This document shows, piece after piece, positions 53,523 to 61,596 of a DNA stretch of 64,000 nucleotides. The DNA is from TMED109 sp002171375 (GTDB lineage Bacteria; Pseudomonadota; Alphaproteobacteria; TMED109): assembly GCA_965657505.1 (NCBI GenBank), contig CBFHON010000004.1, positions 109,351 to 173,350 of the forward strand, written 5' to 3'. Both the position numbers and the translations under genes were made by a program. Positions within the stretch are counted from its first letter, which is position 1. Every line of letters starts with the position of its first letter. Below the pieces are notes generated by a model. It was given only the letters and a program-made list of their open reading frames with translations, did no database searches and had not been told where the DNA came from.

Positions 53523-54455
53523 TTAGTCAAATAAACTAGAAACCGAACTATCTGAACTAATTCTTTTAATAGCCTCCGCTATTAGTGGAGCTAGGTTTAA
53601 TATACGTATGTTACTTGCGTCAAGGATTAATTTAGTAGGTGCAATACTATCTGTGATTACTAGCTCATTTAATTTAGAAGTTTTTATTCTTTCTACAGCT
53701 GGTCCAGATAAAACTCCATGTGAAATATATGCTGAAACACTTTTAGCTCCAGATTCAATTAAAGCTTCTGCTGCGTTACATAAAGTTCCTGCTGTATCAA
53801 CTATATCGTCAACTATTATACAATCTCTACCTTTAATATTTCCTATTATATTCATTACTTCTGATTCGTTAGCTTTATCTCTTCTTTTATCTACTATAGC
53901 TAAATCACCATTTATTCTTTTTGCTATACCCCGTGCTCTTACAACTCCACCAACGTCTGGTGATATAACTACTAAATCCTTATTTTTATAATGATCTAAT
54001 ATATCTTTTGTTATAACTGGTGCAGCATATAAATTATCTACTGGTATATCAAAAAACCCTTGAATTTGTCCTGCGTGTAAGTCAATTGTTAATAACCTAT
54101 CTATTCCAGCTGTAGTAAGTATATCTGCAATTAATTTAGCAGATATCGGTGTTCTTGGTCCAACTTTTCTATCTTGCCTAGCGTAACCAAAATAAGGGAT
54201 AACAGCAGTTACAGTATTAGCAGATGCTCTCTTTAGTGCGTCAATAGTTATTAATAGTTCCATAACATTATCATTAGCAGGCATAGAGGTAGATTGAATT
54301 ACGAATATATTCTTACCTCTAATGTTTTCATTAATTTCTACAAATACTTCTTGGTCTGAAAACCTAGTAACAGATACATCAATAATTTCTACTTTTAACT
54401 CTTTACTAATTTCTCTGGCAAGAATTGGATTGCTATTACCTGAAATGATATGCAT
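53523..54455 (-). CDS. prs: Ribose-phosphate pyrophosphokinase
   Basis: Prs makes PRPP from ribose 5-phosphate and ATP for nucleotide, His and Trp synthesis. Conserved parts include FGYARQDRKVGPRTPISAKL, DLHAGQIQGFFDIPVDNLYA, VISPDVGGVVRA and the PRPP-binding VDDIVDTAGTL. The 310-residue length is normal. A 9-base inverted repeat lies 29-61 bases upstream of its start and may be a control site. Confidence 0.97.
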   Translation of the reverse strand: MHIISGNSNPILAREISKELKVEIIDVSVTRFSDQEVFVEINENIRGKNIFVIQSTSMPANDNVMELLITIDALKRASANTVTAVIPYFGYARQDRKVGPRTPISAKLIADILTTAGIDRLLTIDLHAGQIQGFFDIPVDNLYAAPVITKDILDHYKNKDLVVISPDVGGVVRARGIAKRINGDLAIVDKRRDKANESEVMNIIGNIKGRDCIIVDDIVDTAGTLCNAAEALIESGAKSVSAYISHGVLSGPAVERIKTSKLNELVITDSIAPTKLILDASNIRILNLAPLIAEAIKRISSDSSVSSLFD

Positions 54456-54483
54456 ATTTTGAGCCTTATAAATTTAATAAATT

Positions 54484-54516
54484 ATTAACATAAATTGGAA
54501 TTATTTATATGTTAAT
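54484..54516. repeat. Inverted repeat upstream of prs
   Basis: ATTAACATA (54484-54492) and TATGTTAAT (54508-54516) are perfect inverted copies separated by 15 bases, in the 84-base gap before prs. The spacing suits a dimeric regulator or an element around the promoter. The inner word TAACAT also forms the 6514 palindrome, but the spacing differs and the word is AT-rich, so the likeness may be chance. Confidence 0.4.
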
Positions 54517-54539
54517 ACTTATATTAAATCTATCTATTT

Positions 54540-55358
54540 TTAAAGGTTTATTATCATATTAAGCTCAGTTAGAGACATTTCAATTATTTTTGTTGATATT
54601 TCTTTCCACACATATTGAATAACTGACTTTTTTATTATGTTCTCTTGTTTAATAGAACCTATTAATTGATTTTTTTCGTTAAATATTTCCCAAATAACCC
54701 TAATATTAACTCGCTCATTCTCTATTATATCAAAACTAAAATTTATTTTTAAAGAGGAATACTTTTTTATGTCGCTATAATTGTCGTCTTTTTCATCTAA
54801 TATTTTAAGAGAGTTTGAAGAGAATATACTGCGTAATGTTTGGTTAAAAATATTTTTAAGTTTTTTATCATTCTTTAAACCACTTATTTCTAAATTTTTT
54901 ATGTAAGTAATATTATTTATTTTAAAAATATTTTTTTCAATAAAACTAGTGATTTTATCTGAAATTATATTTTGGATATTTGAATCATTAATATTGTCAT
55001 TAGGCAATATTATTTCTAATTTCATATCATTATATATAGAACTATTAATATTAAATATCATTTTTATTTTATCAGTTTTAGAATATTTAATTAATGTAGC
55101 CTTAACTATATAATCATTTTCATTATAGTATTCATAACTAGTTAAAATATTTTTTTTTATAAGGTTATTATAAATACGTTTCTTAATGTTTAAATTTACT
55201 TTTTCTGAAACTCCAATAATATTATCAATAAAAATTATTGAATTGATAGGATTATAGATTGGTGACGTTGTTTTAGAGTTTTGAAAAGGTTTGTTCATTT
55301 GAAAACAACCAAAAAGAAAAAAAATACATAAGATATATTTTAAAATATTTCTCATCAT
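54540..55358 (-). CDS. Unknown lipoprotein downstream of pgeF (272 aa)
   Basis: No named family is certain. The N-terminus is a lipoprotein signal (ILKYILCIFFLFGC, lipidated Cys near 18). The mature part seems to contain two related alpha/beta repeats, one near 35-150 and one near 160-272. The second ends INFSFDIIENERVNIRVIW, then IGSIKQEN and a final helix. I recall a GC-rich version of this pattern (I-x-W-x-V, G-x-x-L-G, Q-x-N) in hypothetical lipoproteins beside pgeF in other alphaproteobacteria. This is probably a diverged member. It overlaps pgeF by 4 bases. Envelope role unknown. Confidence 0.78.
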   Translation of the reverse strand: MMRNILKYILCIFFLFGCFQMNKPFQNSKTTSPIYNPINSIIFIDNIIGVSEKVNLNIKKRIYNNLIKKNILTSYEYYNENDYIVKATLIKYSKTDKIKMIFNINSSIYNDMKLEIILPNDNINDSNIQNIISDKITSFIEKNIFKINNITYIKNLEISGLKNDKKLKNIFNQTLRSIFSSNSLKILDEKDDNYSDIKKYSSLKINFSFDIIENERVNIRVIWEIFNEKNQLIGSIKQENIIKKSVIQYVWKEISTKIIEMSLTELNMIINL

Positions 55359-56146
55359 TTAGCTTTAATTGAAATAGTAGAAATCATTCTTCCACAATCT
55401 TTTAAGTTATTTTTATAGTTTCTTCTATAACTAAAGAAATTATGTTCTTCGATAAATGTATCATTATTGGTATTCGATATATTTTTTTCTATTACCCCTT
55501 TATCCAAAGCTTGATCTTTAATATATTGAGGTAGATCAAAATTGTATTTATTTGGAAAAATATTAATAAAATATTTATTATTTTTAATATTTTCTTTGGT
55601 AAATTTTTTATAAAAATCTTTTTGTACCTCATAAGATTCTGGTCCTATACATGGGCCAATTGCTAATCGTATATTTTTTACTTTTGACTTCATGCCAATA
55701 AAGGAATCAATTGTATTCGATAAAATATTTTTAATTGCCCCTTTCCAACCAATATGAATAGCTGCAATTATATTTCTTATAGGGTCAACTACTAAAACCG
55801 GAGAGCAATCTGCTGTTAATATACCTAAAATTATATTTGGTTTATTAGTTATTATTGCATCAGCATCAATTTTAGAGGTGATCTGTCTTATATTATTAAC
55901 TATAAGAATCTTATTACCATGTACTTGATTAACTATTTTTAGGTTTTGAATATTTAATTTATGATAATTACATACTAATTTTCTATTATTATAAACATTT
56001 TTTTTTAGGTCATTTGAACTATAGCTACAATTTAAGCTGAAATTATTTTTATTAGAATAGCCACCATTTTTAGTAAAAAAACCATGATTTATATTTTTAA
56101 AATTTAAGTTATTACTTAAAATAGGTTCTATTTCATTGCTTTGCAT
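55355..56146 (-). CDS. pgeF: PgeF/YfiH family (laccase-domain) protein
   Basis: YfiH/PgeF proteins are linked to peptidoglycan editing, and family members such as LACC1 act on purine nucleosides. Zinc-site residues are visible: His in VNQVHGNKI, Cys in LTADCSPVLV and His in AAIHIGWKGA. IGPCIGPESYEV is also conserved. The 263-residue length is normal. It lies 1 base after the MidA-like gene and overlaps the lipoprotein downstream. Confidence 0.92.
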   Translation of the reverse strand: MQSNEIEPILSNNLNFKNINHGFFTKNGGYSNKNNFSLNCSYSSNDLKKNVYNNRKLVCNYHKLNIQNLKIVNQVHGNKILIVNNIRQITSKIDADAIITNKPNIILGILTADCSPVLVVDPIRNIIAAIHIGWKGAIKNILSNTIDSFIGMKSKVKNIRLAIGPCIGPESYEVQKDFYKKFTKENIKNNKYFINIFPNKYNFDLPQYIKDQALDKGVIEKNISNTNNDTFIEEHNFFSYRRNYKNNLKDCGRMISTISIKAK

Positions 56147-56147
56147 T

Positions 56148-57200
56148 TTAAAAACCAGCTGGTTGTATTGATTTACTTGATGTAATGACTATAGCATTAA
56201 ATAAGCTGCCCATTTCTTTTTCTGAAGTTAATCTTTTATAACCATTCAAAATTAAATCTTTTTTATCAGGATTATTTTTGATTAATTGTTTACATCTAAT
56301 ATTAATTCCTAAATTCTTTAAAAAGTCTTTTTGTTCTATTGGGCCAAAGACATTAGCTTTAAGCTCTTTTGCAATTTTTATAATAAGTTTGAAGTCTACT
56401 TTTGCAGATAAATCACATTTCCCCGGTTCTAAAAGTGGATTTATATATTTATGGTCTTTAACAGCTTGAAGTGAGCCAAAATTATCTTCTTTATTTAAAG
56501 CATAATCAATTATTAAAAATATACCCCCTTGTTCCAATACTCTTTTAATTATTGAAGTAATAATATTTATAGTTGCAGGGCTAAATTCTATAATTTGATT
56601 GTTTTTTAGATATTCAGGTAAAATAGTTTCATATGGACTAGGGTTCTTGTCATAAATAAACTGTAAGTCATTATTGGAGTTAATATCAATCAATCTTTCA
56701 TGCCAATTGTTATTAATTTTAATAAATTGATGAATAGGAAGAGCATCAAAAAATTCATTTGCATAAAGCATAGAAAATCCATTAGGTATTTTATTTATGT
56801 CATTATATGATTGAGAGTTTGGCACATTAAATTTTTGTTTTTTGATTAAAGATGAAGAGCTTTCTATAAAAATAGGTTTAATTTTTTCTGATAGAATTTT
56901 ATCAATTTTTTTAGTGGCTCTAAGTGCATCTTTCATCATAGTACCATTACCTCCACCTAAATCTACCAATATAGGAAAGTTAGGTTTTTTACATTTATAA
57001 TAATAATCTATAAATGCTAATCCTATTAGTTCTCCAAATATTTGACTTATCTCAGGAGAAGTAATGAAATCACCTTTAGCACCTATTACGTTATTTTTAT
57101 TATAATATCCATATTTAGGAGCTAATAAACAATCAGACATATAATCTGAAACCGTAATTGGCCCATGTAATTTTATTTTTTTTAAAAAATATTCTTTCAA
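56148..57200 (-). CDS. MidA/NDUFAF7-like SAM-dependent methyltransferase
   Basis: The 350-residue protein belongs to the COG1565 family. Mitochondrial NDUFAF7 in this family methylates an arginine of complex I. The start has ITVSDYMSDCLLAPKYGYY, then DFITSPEISQIFGELIG. The SAM motif is LVDLGGGNGTMMKD and the substrate region is MLYANEFFDALPI. In bacteria the target is unproven; complex I assembly is a fair guess. It lies between lgt and pgeF, a standard alphaproteobacterial order. Confidence 0.9.
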   Translation of the reverse strand: MKEYFLKKIKLHGPITVSDYMSDCLLAPKYGYYNKNNVIGAKGDFITSPEISQIFGELIGLAFIDYYYKCKKPNFPILVDLGGGNGTMMKDALRATKKIDKILSEKIKPIFIESSSSLIKKQKFNVPNSQSYNDINKIPNGFSMLYANEFFDALPIHQFIKINNNWHERLIDINSNNDLQFIYDKNPSPYETILPEYLKNNQIIEFSPATINIITSIIKRVLEQGGIFLIIDYALNKEDNFGSLQAVKDHKYINPLLEPGKCDLSAKVDFKLIIKIAKELKANVFGPIEQKDFLKNLGINIRCKQLIKNNPDKKDLILNGYKRLTSEKEMGSLFNAIVITSSKSIQPAGF

Positions 57201-57223
57201 AATGTATTCTTTTTTTTATTTTT

Positions 57224-58030
57224 CTATTTTTTTTTATACAAGTAAATACCTAAAATTAGTAGAGGTATTGATAATGCCATACCTATTGTGTAATTGTAAT
57301 ACAAAGCGCCTATATGTCTGTCAGGTTCCCTAAAAAATTCAATAAAAATTCTTGAAGATGCATATAAAATACAAAATATACCTGAAATTTTTCCAGGTGT
57401 GTTTAAAACCTTGGTTTTATATATAAAGTAATATAATATTATTAATATTATAATTCCTTCTAAAAATGCTTCATATAACTGACTAGGGTGCCTAGAATTT
57501 GGTCCTGCGCATTTAAATATTACTGCCCAAGGTAATTCAGATTGTTTGCCCCATAATTCACCATTTAAAAAATTCGCAATTCTTCCCAAAAATATTCCAA
57601 TTGGAGCAGCAGCACATATTAAGTCTGTCAAAGAAAGAAATTTTAAATTATTATTTTTTGAATAAAAGAATGTAGAGACTGTTATTCCAATTAAACCTCC
57701 ATGAAATGACATTCCCCCATGCCAGACAAATAAAATCTTTATAGGGTCATAGATATAATACGGTAAATTATAAAATATAATATATCCTAATCTTCCTCCA
57801 ATTATAATTCCAAGCATTGCCCATATCAAAAAGTTTTCTATATGTTTTTCATTTATAAGATTATTATAATAACTCAATTTAATGATATTTTTTAAATATA
57901 TTTGACCTAATATTAGCCCAAATATATATGAAAGTGCATACCATCTAATTTCTAAAGAAAAAATAGAAAAACCTGATGTGAGTCCTATCGAACAGGCTGA
58001 ATCTGTAAGTTTTAAAAATTGATCAAACAT
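57224..58030 (-). CDS. lgt: Prolipoprotein diacylglyceryl transferase
   Basis: Lgt transfers diacylglycerol to the lipobox Cys of prolipoproteins, so it should serve the several lipoproteins seen here. The signature GRIANFLNGELWG is present, with HGGMSFHGGLIG and HPSQLYEAFLEG. There are seven predicted membrane helices in 268 residues. It starts 3 bases after hldD and leads on to the MidA-like gene. Confidence 0.96.
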   Translation of the reverse strand: MFDQFLKLTDSACSIGLTSGFSIFSLEIRWYALSYIFGLILGQIYLKNIIKLSYYNNLINEKHIENFLIWAMLGIIIGGRLGYIIFYNLPYYIYDPIKILFVWHGGMSFHGGLIGITVSTFFYSKNNNLKFLSLTDLICAAAPIGIFLGRIANFLNGELWGKQSELPWAVIFKCAGPNSRHPSQLYEAFLEGIIILIILYYFIYKTKVLNTPGKISGIFCILYASSRIFIEFFREPDRHIGALYYNYTIGMALSIPLLILGIYLYKKK

Positions 58031-58033
58031 TTT

Positions 58034-59002
58034 TTATTTATATTGATCATCTGAAAGAAGATAATTGTTAACATAGTCATGAACGCCTTTTTCTAGTGAT
58101 AAAGCTTTAATTTTATATCCTTTTTTTTTAATTTTATTCATATTAGCTCTAGTATGATATTGATATTGGTGTTTTATATTTTCTGGCATTTCAATATAAC
58201 TAATTTTTGGTGATACTTTCATTGCTTTAAACACTGAATTTACTAAGTCTTCAAAGGATCTTTCAATTCCAGTTCCACAGTTAAATATTCCAGAAATGTT
58301 TTTATTATCAATTAGCCAGTTTATAAGTGATATACAATCATCTACATAAATAAAATCTCTTGTTTGTTGTCCATCTTCATATTTATTATTATAGGACTTA
58401 AATAATTTTACATTTCCATTTTTTTTATATTGATCTATCGCATGTTTAACTACTGACTGCATATTTTCTTTATGATATTCATTTGGTCCGTAAACATTAA
58501 AAAACTTTAATCCAACCCACTGTGGAGGACAATTTTTTTTCTTTGCTTCTTTAATAGCATATCGATCAAATAAATATTTAGAAAGACCATAAATATTTAG
58601 TGGCTTATATGTTTTATTTTCTGAATCATCAAAACCTTTTGATCCATCACCGTATGTAGCAGCAGAGGACGCATAAAGAAATCTTACTTTATTTTCGGTG
58701 CACCATTTCCATAACTTACGAGTAAACCTTGTATTTATATTATATATTAGTCTAAAGTTTGTTTCGGTAGTAGAAGAATTAGCTCCCATATGAATAACTA
58801 ATTCTATATTATTATTTTTATCTAAATATTTAAAAATATCTTCCGGAGAAACTATATTTTGGTATATCAGCTTATTTATGTTTTTATTTTTACTTTTATC
58901 ATTTAGCCAATCACATATGATAATATTTTGAATGCCTTTTTTATTTAATGATGAAACAATATTTGAGCCTATAAAACCAGCTGCACCTGTAACTAAAATC
59001 AT
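58034..59002 (-). CDS. hldD: ADP-glyceromanno-heptose 6-epimerase
   Basis: HldD epimerises ADP-D-glycero-D-manno-heptose to the L form for the LPS inner core. The Rossmann motif GAAGFIGS lies at residues 6-13. The catalytic pair is in YGLSKYLFD (Tyr near 138, Lys near 142), and the family words KFFNVYGPNEYHK and GTGIERSFEDL are present. The 322-residue length is normal. Its presence implies a heptose-bearing LPS core. Confidence 0.93.
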   Translation of the reverse strand: MILVTGAAGFIGSNIVSSLNKKGIQNIIICDWLNDKSKNKNINKLIYQNIVSPEDIFKYLDKNNNIELVIHMGANSSTTETNFRLIYNINTRFTRKLWKWCTENKVRFLYASSAATYGDGSKGFDDSENKTYKPLNIYGLSKYLFDRYAIKEAKKKNCPPQWVGLKFFNVYGPNEYHKENMQSVVKHAIDQYKKNGNVKLFKSYNNKYEDGQQTRDFIYVDDCISLINWLIDNKNISGIFNCGTGIERSFEDLVNSVFKAMKVSPKISYIEMPENIKHQYQYHTRANMNKIKKKGYKIKALSLEKGVHDYVNNYLLSDDQYK

Positions 59003-59112
59003 AATATAACCTTTGTATATTTATATTTATATTTTTAAATATTTAATTATATAAAAATTATATATACTACTATGAAAATATGTAACTTTTTATAAAAATT
59101 TAAGGATAAAAA

Positions 59113-59382
59113 ATGTCAAAAAAAGAATTTATTAAAGATGATATGGTCAAATTATTAGGAGGTGCAAGTTCTGCATTAGGCGTTTTGAAAGATGAACTTG
59201 AAGATAGAATAAAAGATAAAGTTGAAAAAGTAATATTTAAATTGGATTTAATAAATAAGAAAGATTTTTTGGTTGTCAAAAAGATGGCTGAAGAAGCGAG
59301 AATACAAAATGAGAAATTAAGCAAAAAAATAAATACATTAGAAAAAAAAATAGTACTACTTAATAAAAAATTTAAAAAATAA
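59113..59382 (+). CDS. ubiK: UbiK-like accessory factor (BMFP family)
   Basis: UbiK helps the aerobic ubiquinone synthesis complex. The 89-residue protein has an amphipathic N-terminal helix region (LLGGASSALGVLKDELEDRI) and a C-terminal coiled coil rich in Lys and Glu (IQNEKLSKKINTLEKKI), the BMFP layout. An AAGGA site lies before the ATG. ybjN-like, proC and a COQ9-like gene follow on the same strand. Confidence 0.85.
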   Translation: MSKKEFIKDDMVKLLGGASSALGVLKDELEDRIKDKVEKVIFKLDLINKKDFLVVKKMAEEARIQNEKLSKKINTLEKKIVLLNKKFKK

Positions 59383-59584
59383 GACATTAGTTTTTACTGA
59401 TTCTCATATAAATATAAAAAATATAAATATAATATTATAAATATACATAATTTATTAGTTCGAAAGCCATATAAGTTATTGATTTTATTAATATTTATTT
59501 TGTTTATTTTTATATTGAATGATTGATTTGCACTTTGTGTCAGCTTTTGAGATTATACTGTATATAGATGTTATTTTTTATAAA

Positions 59585-59600
59585 ATACTATATTTAGTAT
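59585..59600. repeat. Hairpin/palindrome before the ybjN-like gene
   Basis: ATACTA and TAGTAT form a 6-base stem around the loop TATT. It sits 14 bases upstream of the ATG at 59614 and just before the AAAAGG ribosome site. It might shape access to that site or be an operator. The stem is all AT except two pairs and may mean little. The remaining gap (59383-59584) shows no gene. Confidence 0.3.
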
Positions 59601-59613
59601 AAAAAGGTTAATT

Positions 59614-60117
59614 ATGAGAGTTCTCTTATCGGATTCAGAAAATAATAACTTAAATCCATTAGATTTAATTGAAGATGTAGTAGTCTCAAATGATTGGCCT
59701 CATAATAGGCCAGATAATGATACTTTATATGTTGAAGTAGCAGGGGAATGGTGTGATTACCAGCTAACTCTAGCTTGGAGCAACGATAATAAGTTACTTC
59801 AGTATACTTGGACTTACAATATTAAAGTTCCTATTAAGAAGTACAGCTCATTATACGCATTATTAAATAAGATAAATTTAAATATTAGCTCAGGGCATTT
59901 TGAATTATGGGTTGAGGACGGCTATTTAATGTATAGAAACTCTCTATTAAGTTTTGATTTTTCATCTATTACTCCTGAAATAATAGAAAGTATTTTATCG
60001 TCTTCTTTATCTGATTGTGACAAGTATTATCCTACATTTCAATTTCTCTTATGGGGAGATAAAACCCCAAATCAAGCTATAGAAGCTTCATTATTAGAGA
60101 CGCAGGGTGAGGCTTAG
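59614..60117 (+). CDS. YbjN domain protein
   Basis: The 167-residue protein has the YbjN fold also seen in type III secretion chaperones. It opens with an IEDVVVSNDWPHNRPDNDTL stretch and has VEVAGEWCDYQLTLAW and HFELWVEDGYLMYRNSLL. The last third contains DCDKYYPTFQFLLWG. In alphaproteobacteria it sits between ubiK and proC, as here. Function unsettled, perhaps regulatory or chaperone-like. proC starts 9 bases after it. Confidence 0.85.
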   Translation: MRVLLSDSENNNLNPLDLIEDVVVSNDWPHNRPDNDTLYVEVAGEWCDYQLTLAWSNDNKLLQYTWTYNIKVPIKKYSSLYALLNKINLNISSGHFELWVEDGYLMYRNSLLSFDFSSITPEIIESILSSSLSDCDKYYPTFQFLLWGDKTPNQAIEASLLETQGEA

Positions 60118-60125
60118 TAGATTTA

Positions 60126-60947
60126 GTGGTTAAATTCCCAGTTTTATTTATAGGGTGTGGTAATATGGGATCATCTATTATAGATGGAATTTTATCAAAC
60201 CAAATTATGAATAAAAGTGATATATTTATAATAGAACCAAACTTAAAAAAAAGACGTTTTTTAAATAAAAATGGTTTAAGTGTATTCAGTAAAATTAGTG
60301 AGTTAGACATTAAGAAATTAGGCATAAAAGCATTATTAATTGCTGTAAAACCTCAAATAGTTAAAGAAGTGGCATATGAAATAAAAGATTATATGAATAC
60401 TAACCAAATAATAATTTCAATAGTAGCTGGCAAAAAAATAAAATTCTATAAAAATATTTTTGGAAAAAATATTTCCATAATACGAGCAATGCCTAATACC
60501 CCTGCAAGTTATGGAAAGGGAATAACAGCTATTTATCCTTGTGAAAAAACTAATAATTCAAATTTAAAAAATACTAAAAAAATATTTTCTGCTGTTGGAA
60601 AAGTAGTAGAGCTGAAGCAAGAAAATAAAATGGATATTGTTACTGCTATTTCTGGCAGTGGACCAGCATATGTATTCCTTTTAATAGATTATTTAATAAA
60701 AACTGCAGTTAATAAAGGATTAGATAAAAAAACTGCAACAATATTAGTTAAAGAAACTTTATTAGGTGCAAGTTATATGGCGTCTATTTCTCCTAAATCT
60801 CCAGAAATATTAAGAATAGATGTTACCAGCCCAGGAGGAGTAACAGAAGCAGCACTGAAAGAGTTTAATAAAAATAGTATATTTCTTAAGACTTTAGATA
60901 GAGCTATTAGTGCTGCAGTAAAAAAATCTATTAAATTGTCTTCTTAA
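60126..60947 (+). CDS. proC: Pyrroline-5-carboxylate reductase
   Basis: ProC makes the last step of proline synthesis using NADPH. The nucleotide-binding start FIGCGNMGSSIIDG, the middle AVKPQIVKEV and IRAMPNTPASYGKGITAI, and the signature SGSGPAYVFLLIDYL with DVTSPGGVTEAALKEF are typical. The 273-residue length is normal. The start is GTG at 60126, since no ATG precedes the first strand; the next Met lies inside the cofactor loop. Confidence 0.95.
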   Translation: MVKFPVLFIGCGNMGSSIIDGILSNQIMNKSDIFIIEPNLKKRRFLNKNGLSVFSKISELDIKKLGIKALLIAVKPQIVKEVAYEIKDYMNTNQIIISIVAGKKIKFYKNIFGKNISIIRAMPNTPASYGKGITAIYPCEKTNNSNLKNTKKIFSAVGKVVELKQENKMDIVTAISGSGPAYVFLLIDYLIKTAVNKGLDKKTATILVKETLLGASYMASISPKSPEILRIDVTSPGGVTEAALKEFNKNSIFLKTLDRAISAAVKKSIKLSS

Positions 60948-61023
60948 TTAAATTATAAGAGTTAACTTGATACTTTTTTATATAGAAGTATTTTATTATA
61001 TAAAAAAAAGTGAATGGTGTTAA

Positions 61024-61593
61024 ATGTCTAATAAAGAACTAAAAGATAGGTTAATTTCAATTGCTATTAAGGAATTAATAGCAAATAGATGGAATCATTT
61101 AGATATGAAAAAATTATCTAGTTTATCTAAATCTCCATTGGATGATGTCTTACTAGTATGTAGTTCGAAGCATAAATTATTAGATTATTGGTCTGATAAT
61201 ATAAATTTTGAAATGGTAAAGAGTTTATCTATAAAAGAACTTCAGCAAGTTTCAAAAAAAGAAAGAGTTTTAGAATTAATGATGTGTCGTTTCGATGTTA
61301 TAAAATCTAAATCTAAAGAGGTTAATGCTTTAATTAAATTATCAAAAAGAAGTTTAATAGAATCTTCGTATAGCTTTAATAGAGCTTTAATAGGTATGAA
61401 ATTAATATTAGAGTATTCCGATATTTCAACAAAGGGATCTTTAGGACTATTAAAAATAAAAGCTTTAACAATAATATGGTTGTTATCATTAAGAGATTGG
61501 AATAAGGGACAAGTCCCTAATGAAGAAGCATTAATGGCTATTCTTAATAAACGTTTATCTTTTGCTGAAAAAATAAATCAAATGTTATCATAA
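61024..61593 (+). CDS. COQ9 family protein
   Basis: COQ9 binds lipids and supports ubiquinone hydroxylation. The 189-residue protein has a TetR-like helical N-terminal part (IAIKELIANRWNHLDMKKLS, where DNA-binding TetRs have their HTH) and a C-terminal helix pair ending EEALMAILNKRLSFAEKI. These match bacterial COQ9 proteins more than TetR repressors. With ubiK nearby this makes a small ubiquinone group. The gene ends 3 bases before the convergent histidine kinase stop. Confidence 0.75.
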   Translation: MSNKELKDRLISIAIKELIANRWNHLDMKKLSSLSKSPLDDVLLVCSSKHKLLDYWSDNINFEMVKSLSIKELQQVSKKERVLELMMCRFDVIKSKSKEVNALIKLSKRSLIESSYSFNRALIGMKLILEYSDISTKGSLGLLKIKALTIIWLLSLRDWNKGQVPNEEALMAILNKRLSFAEKINQMLS

Positions 61594-61596
61594 TTT

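Noticed and set aside
53608..53991. 127-residue frame antisense to prs
   Set aside because: Entirely within the highly conserved prs coding region, with no independent support.
59100..59387. 95-residue hydrophobic frame opposite ubiK
   Set aside because: Its Phe/Leu/Ser-rich sequence is the complement of the Lys/Glu-rich ubiK coiled coil, and the ubiK frame has a ribosome site and family match.
59383..59613. 231-base gap checked for a tRNA or small RNA
   Set aside because: There is a TTCGAA word near 59459, but no acceptor stem or cloverleaf can be built around it. Only the short hairpin at 59585-59600 stands out.
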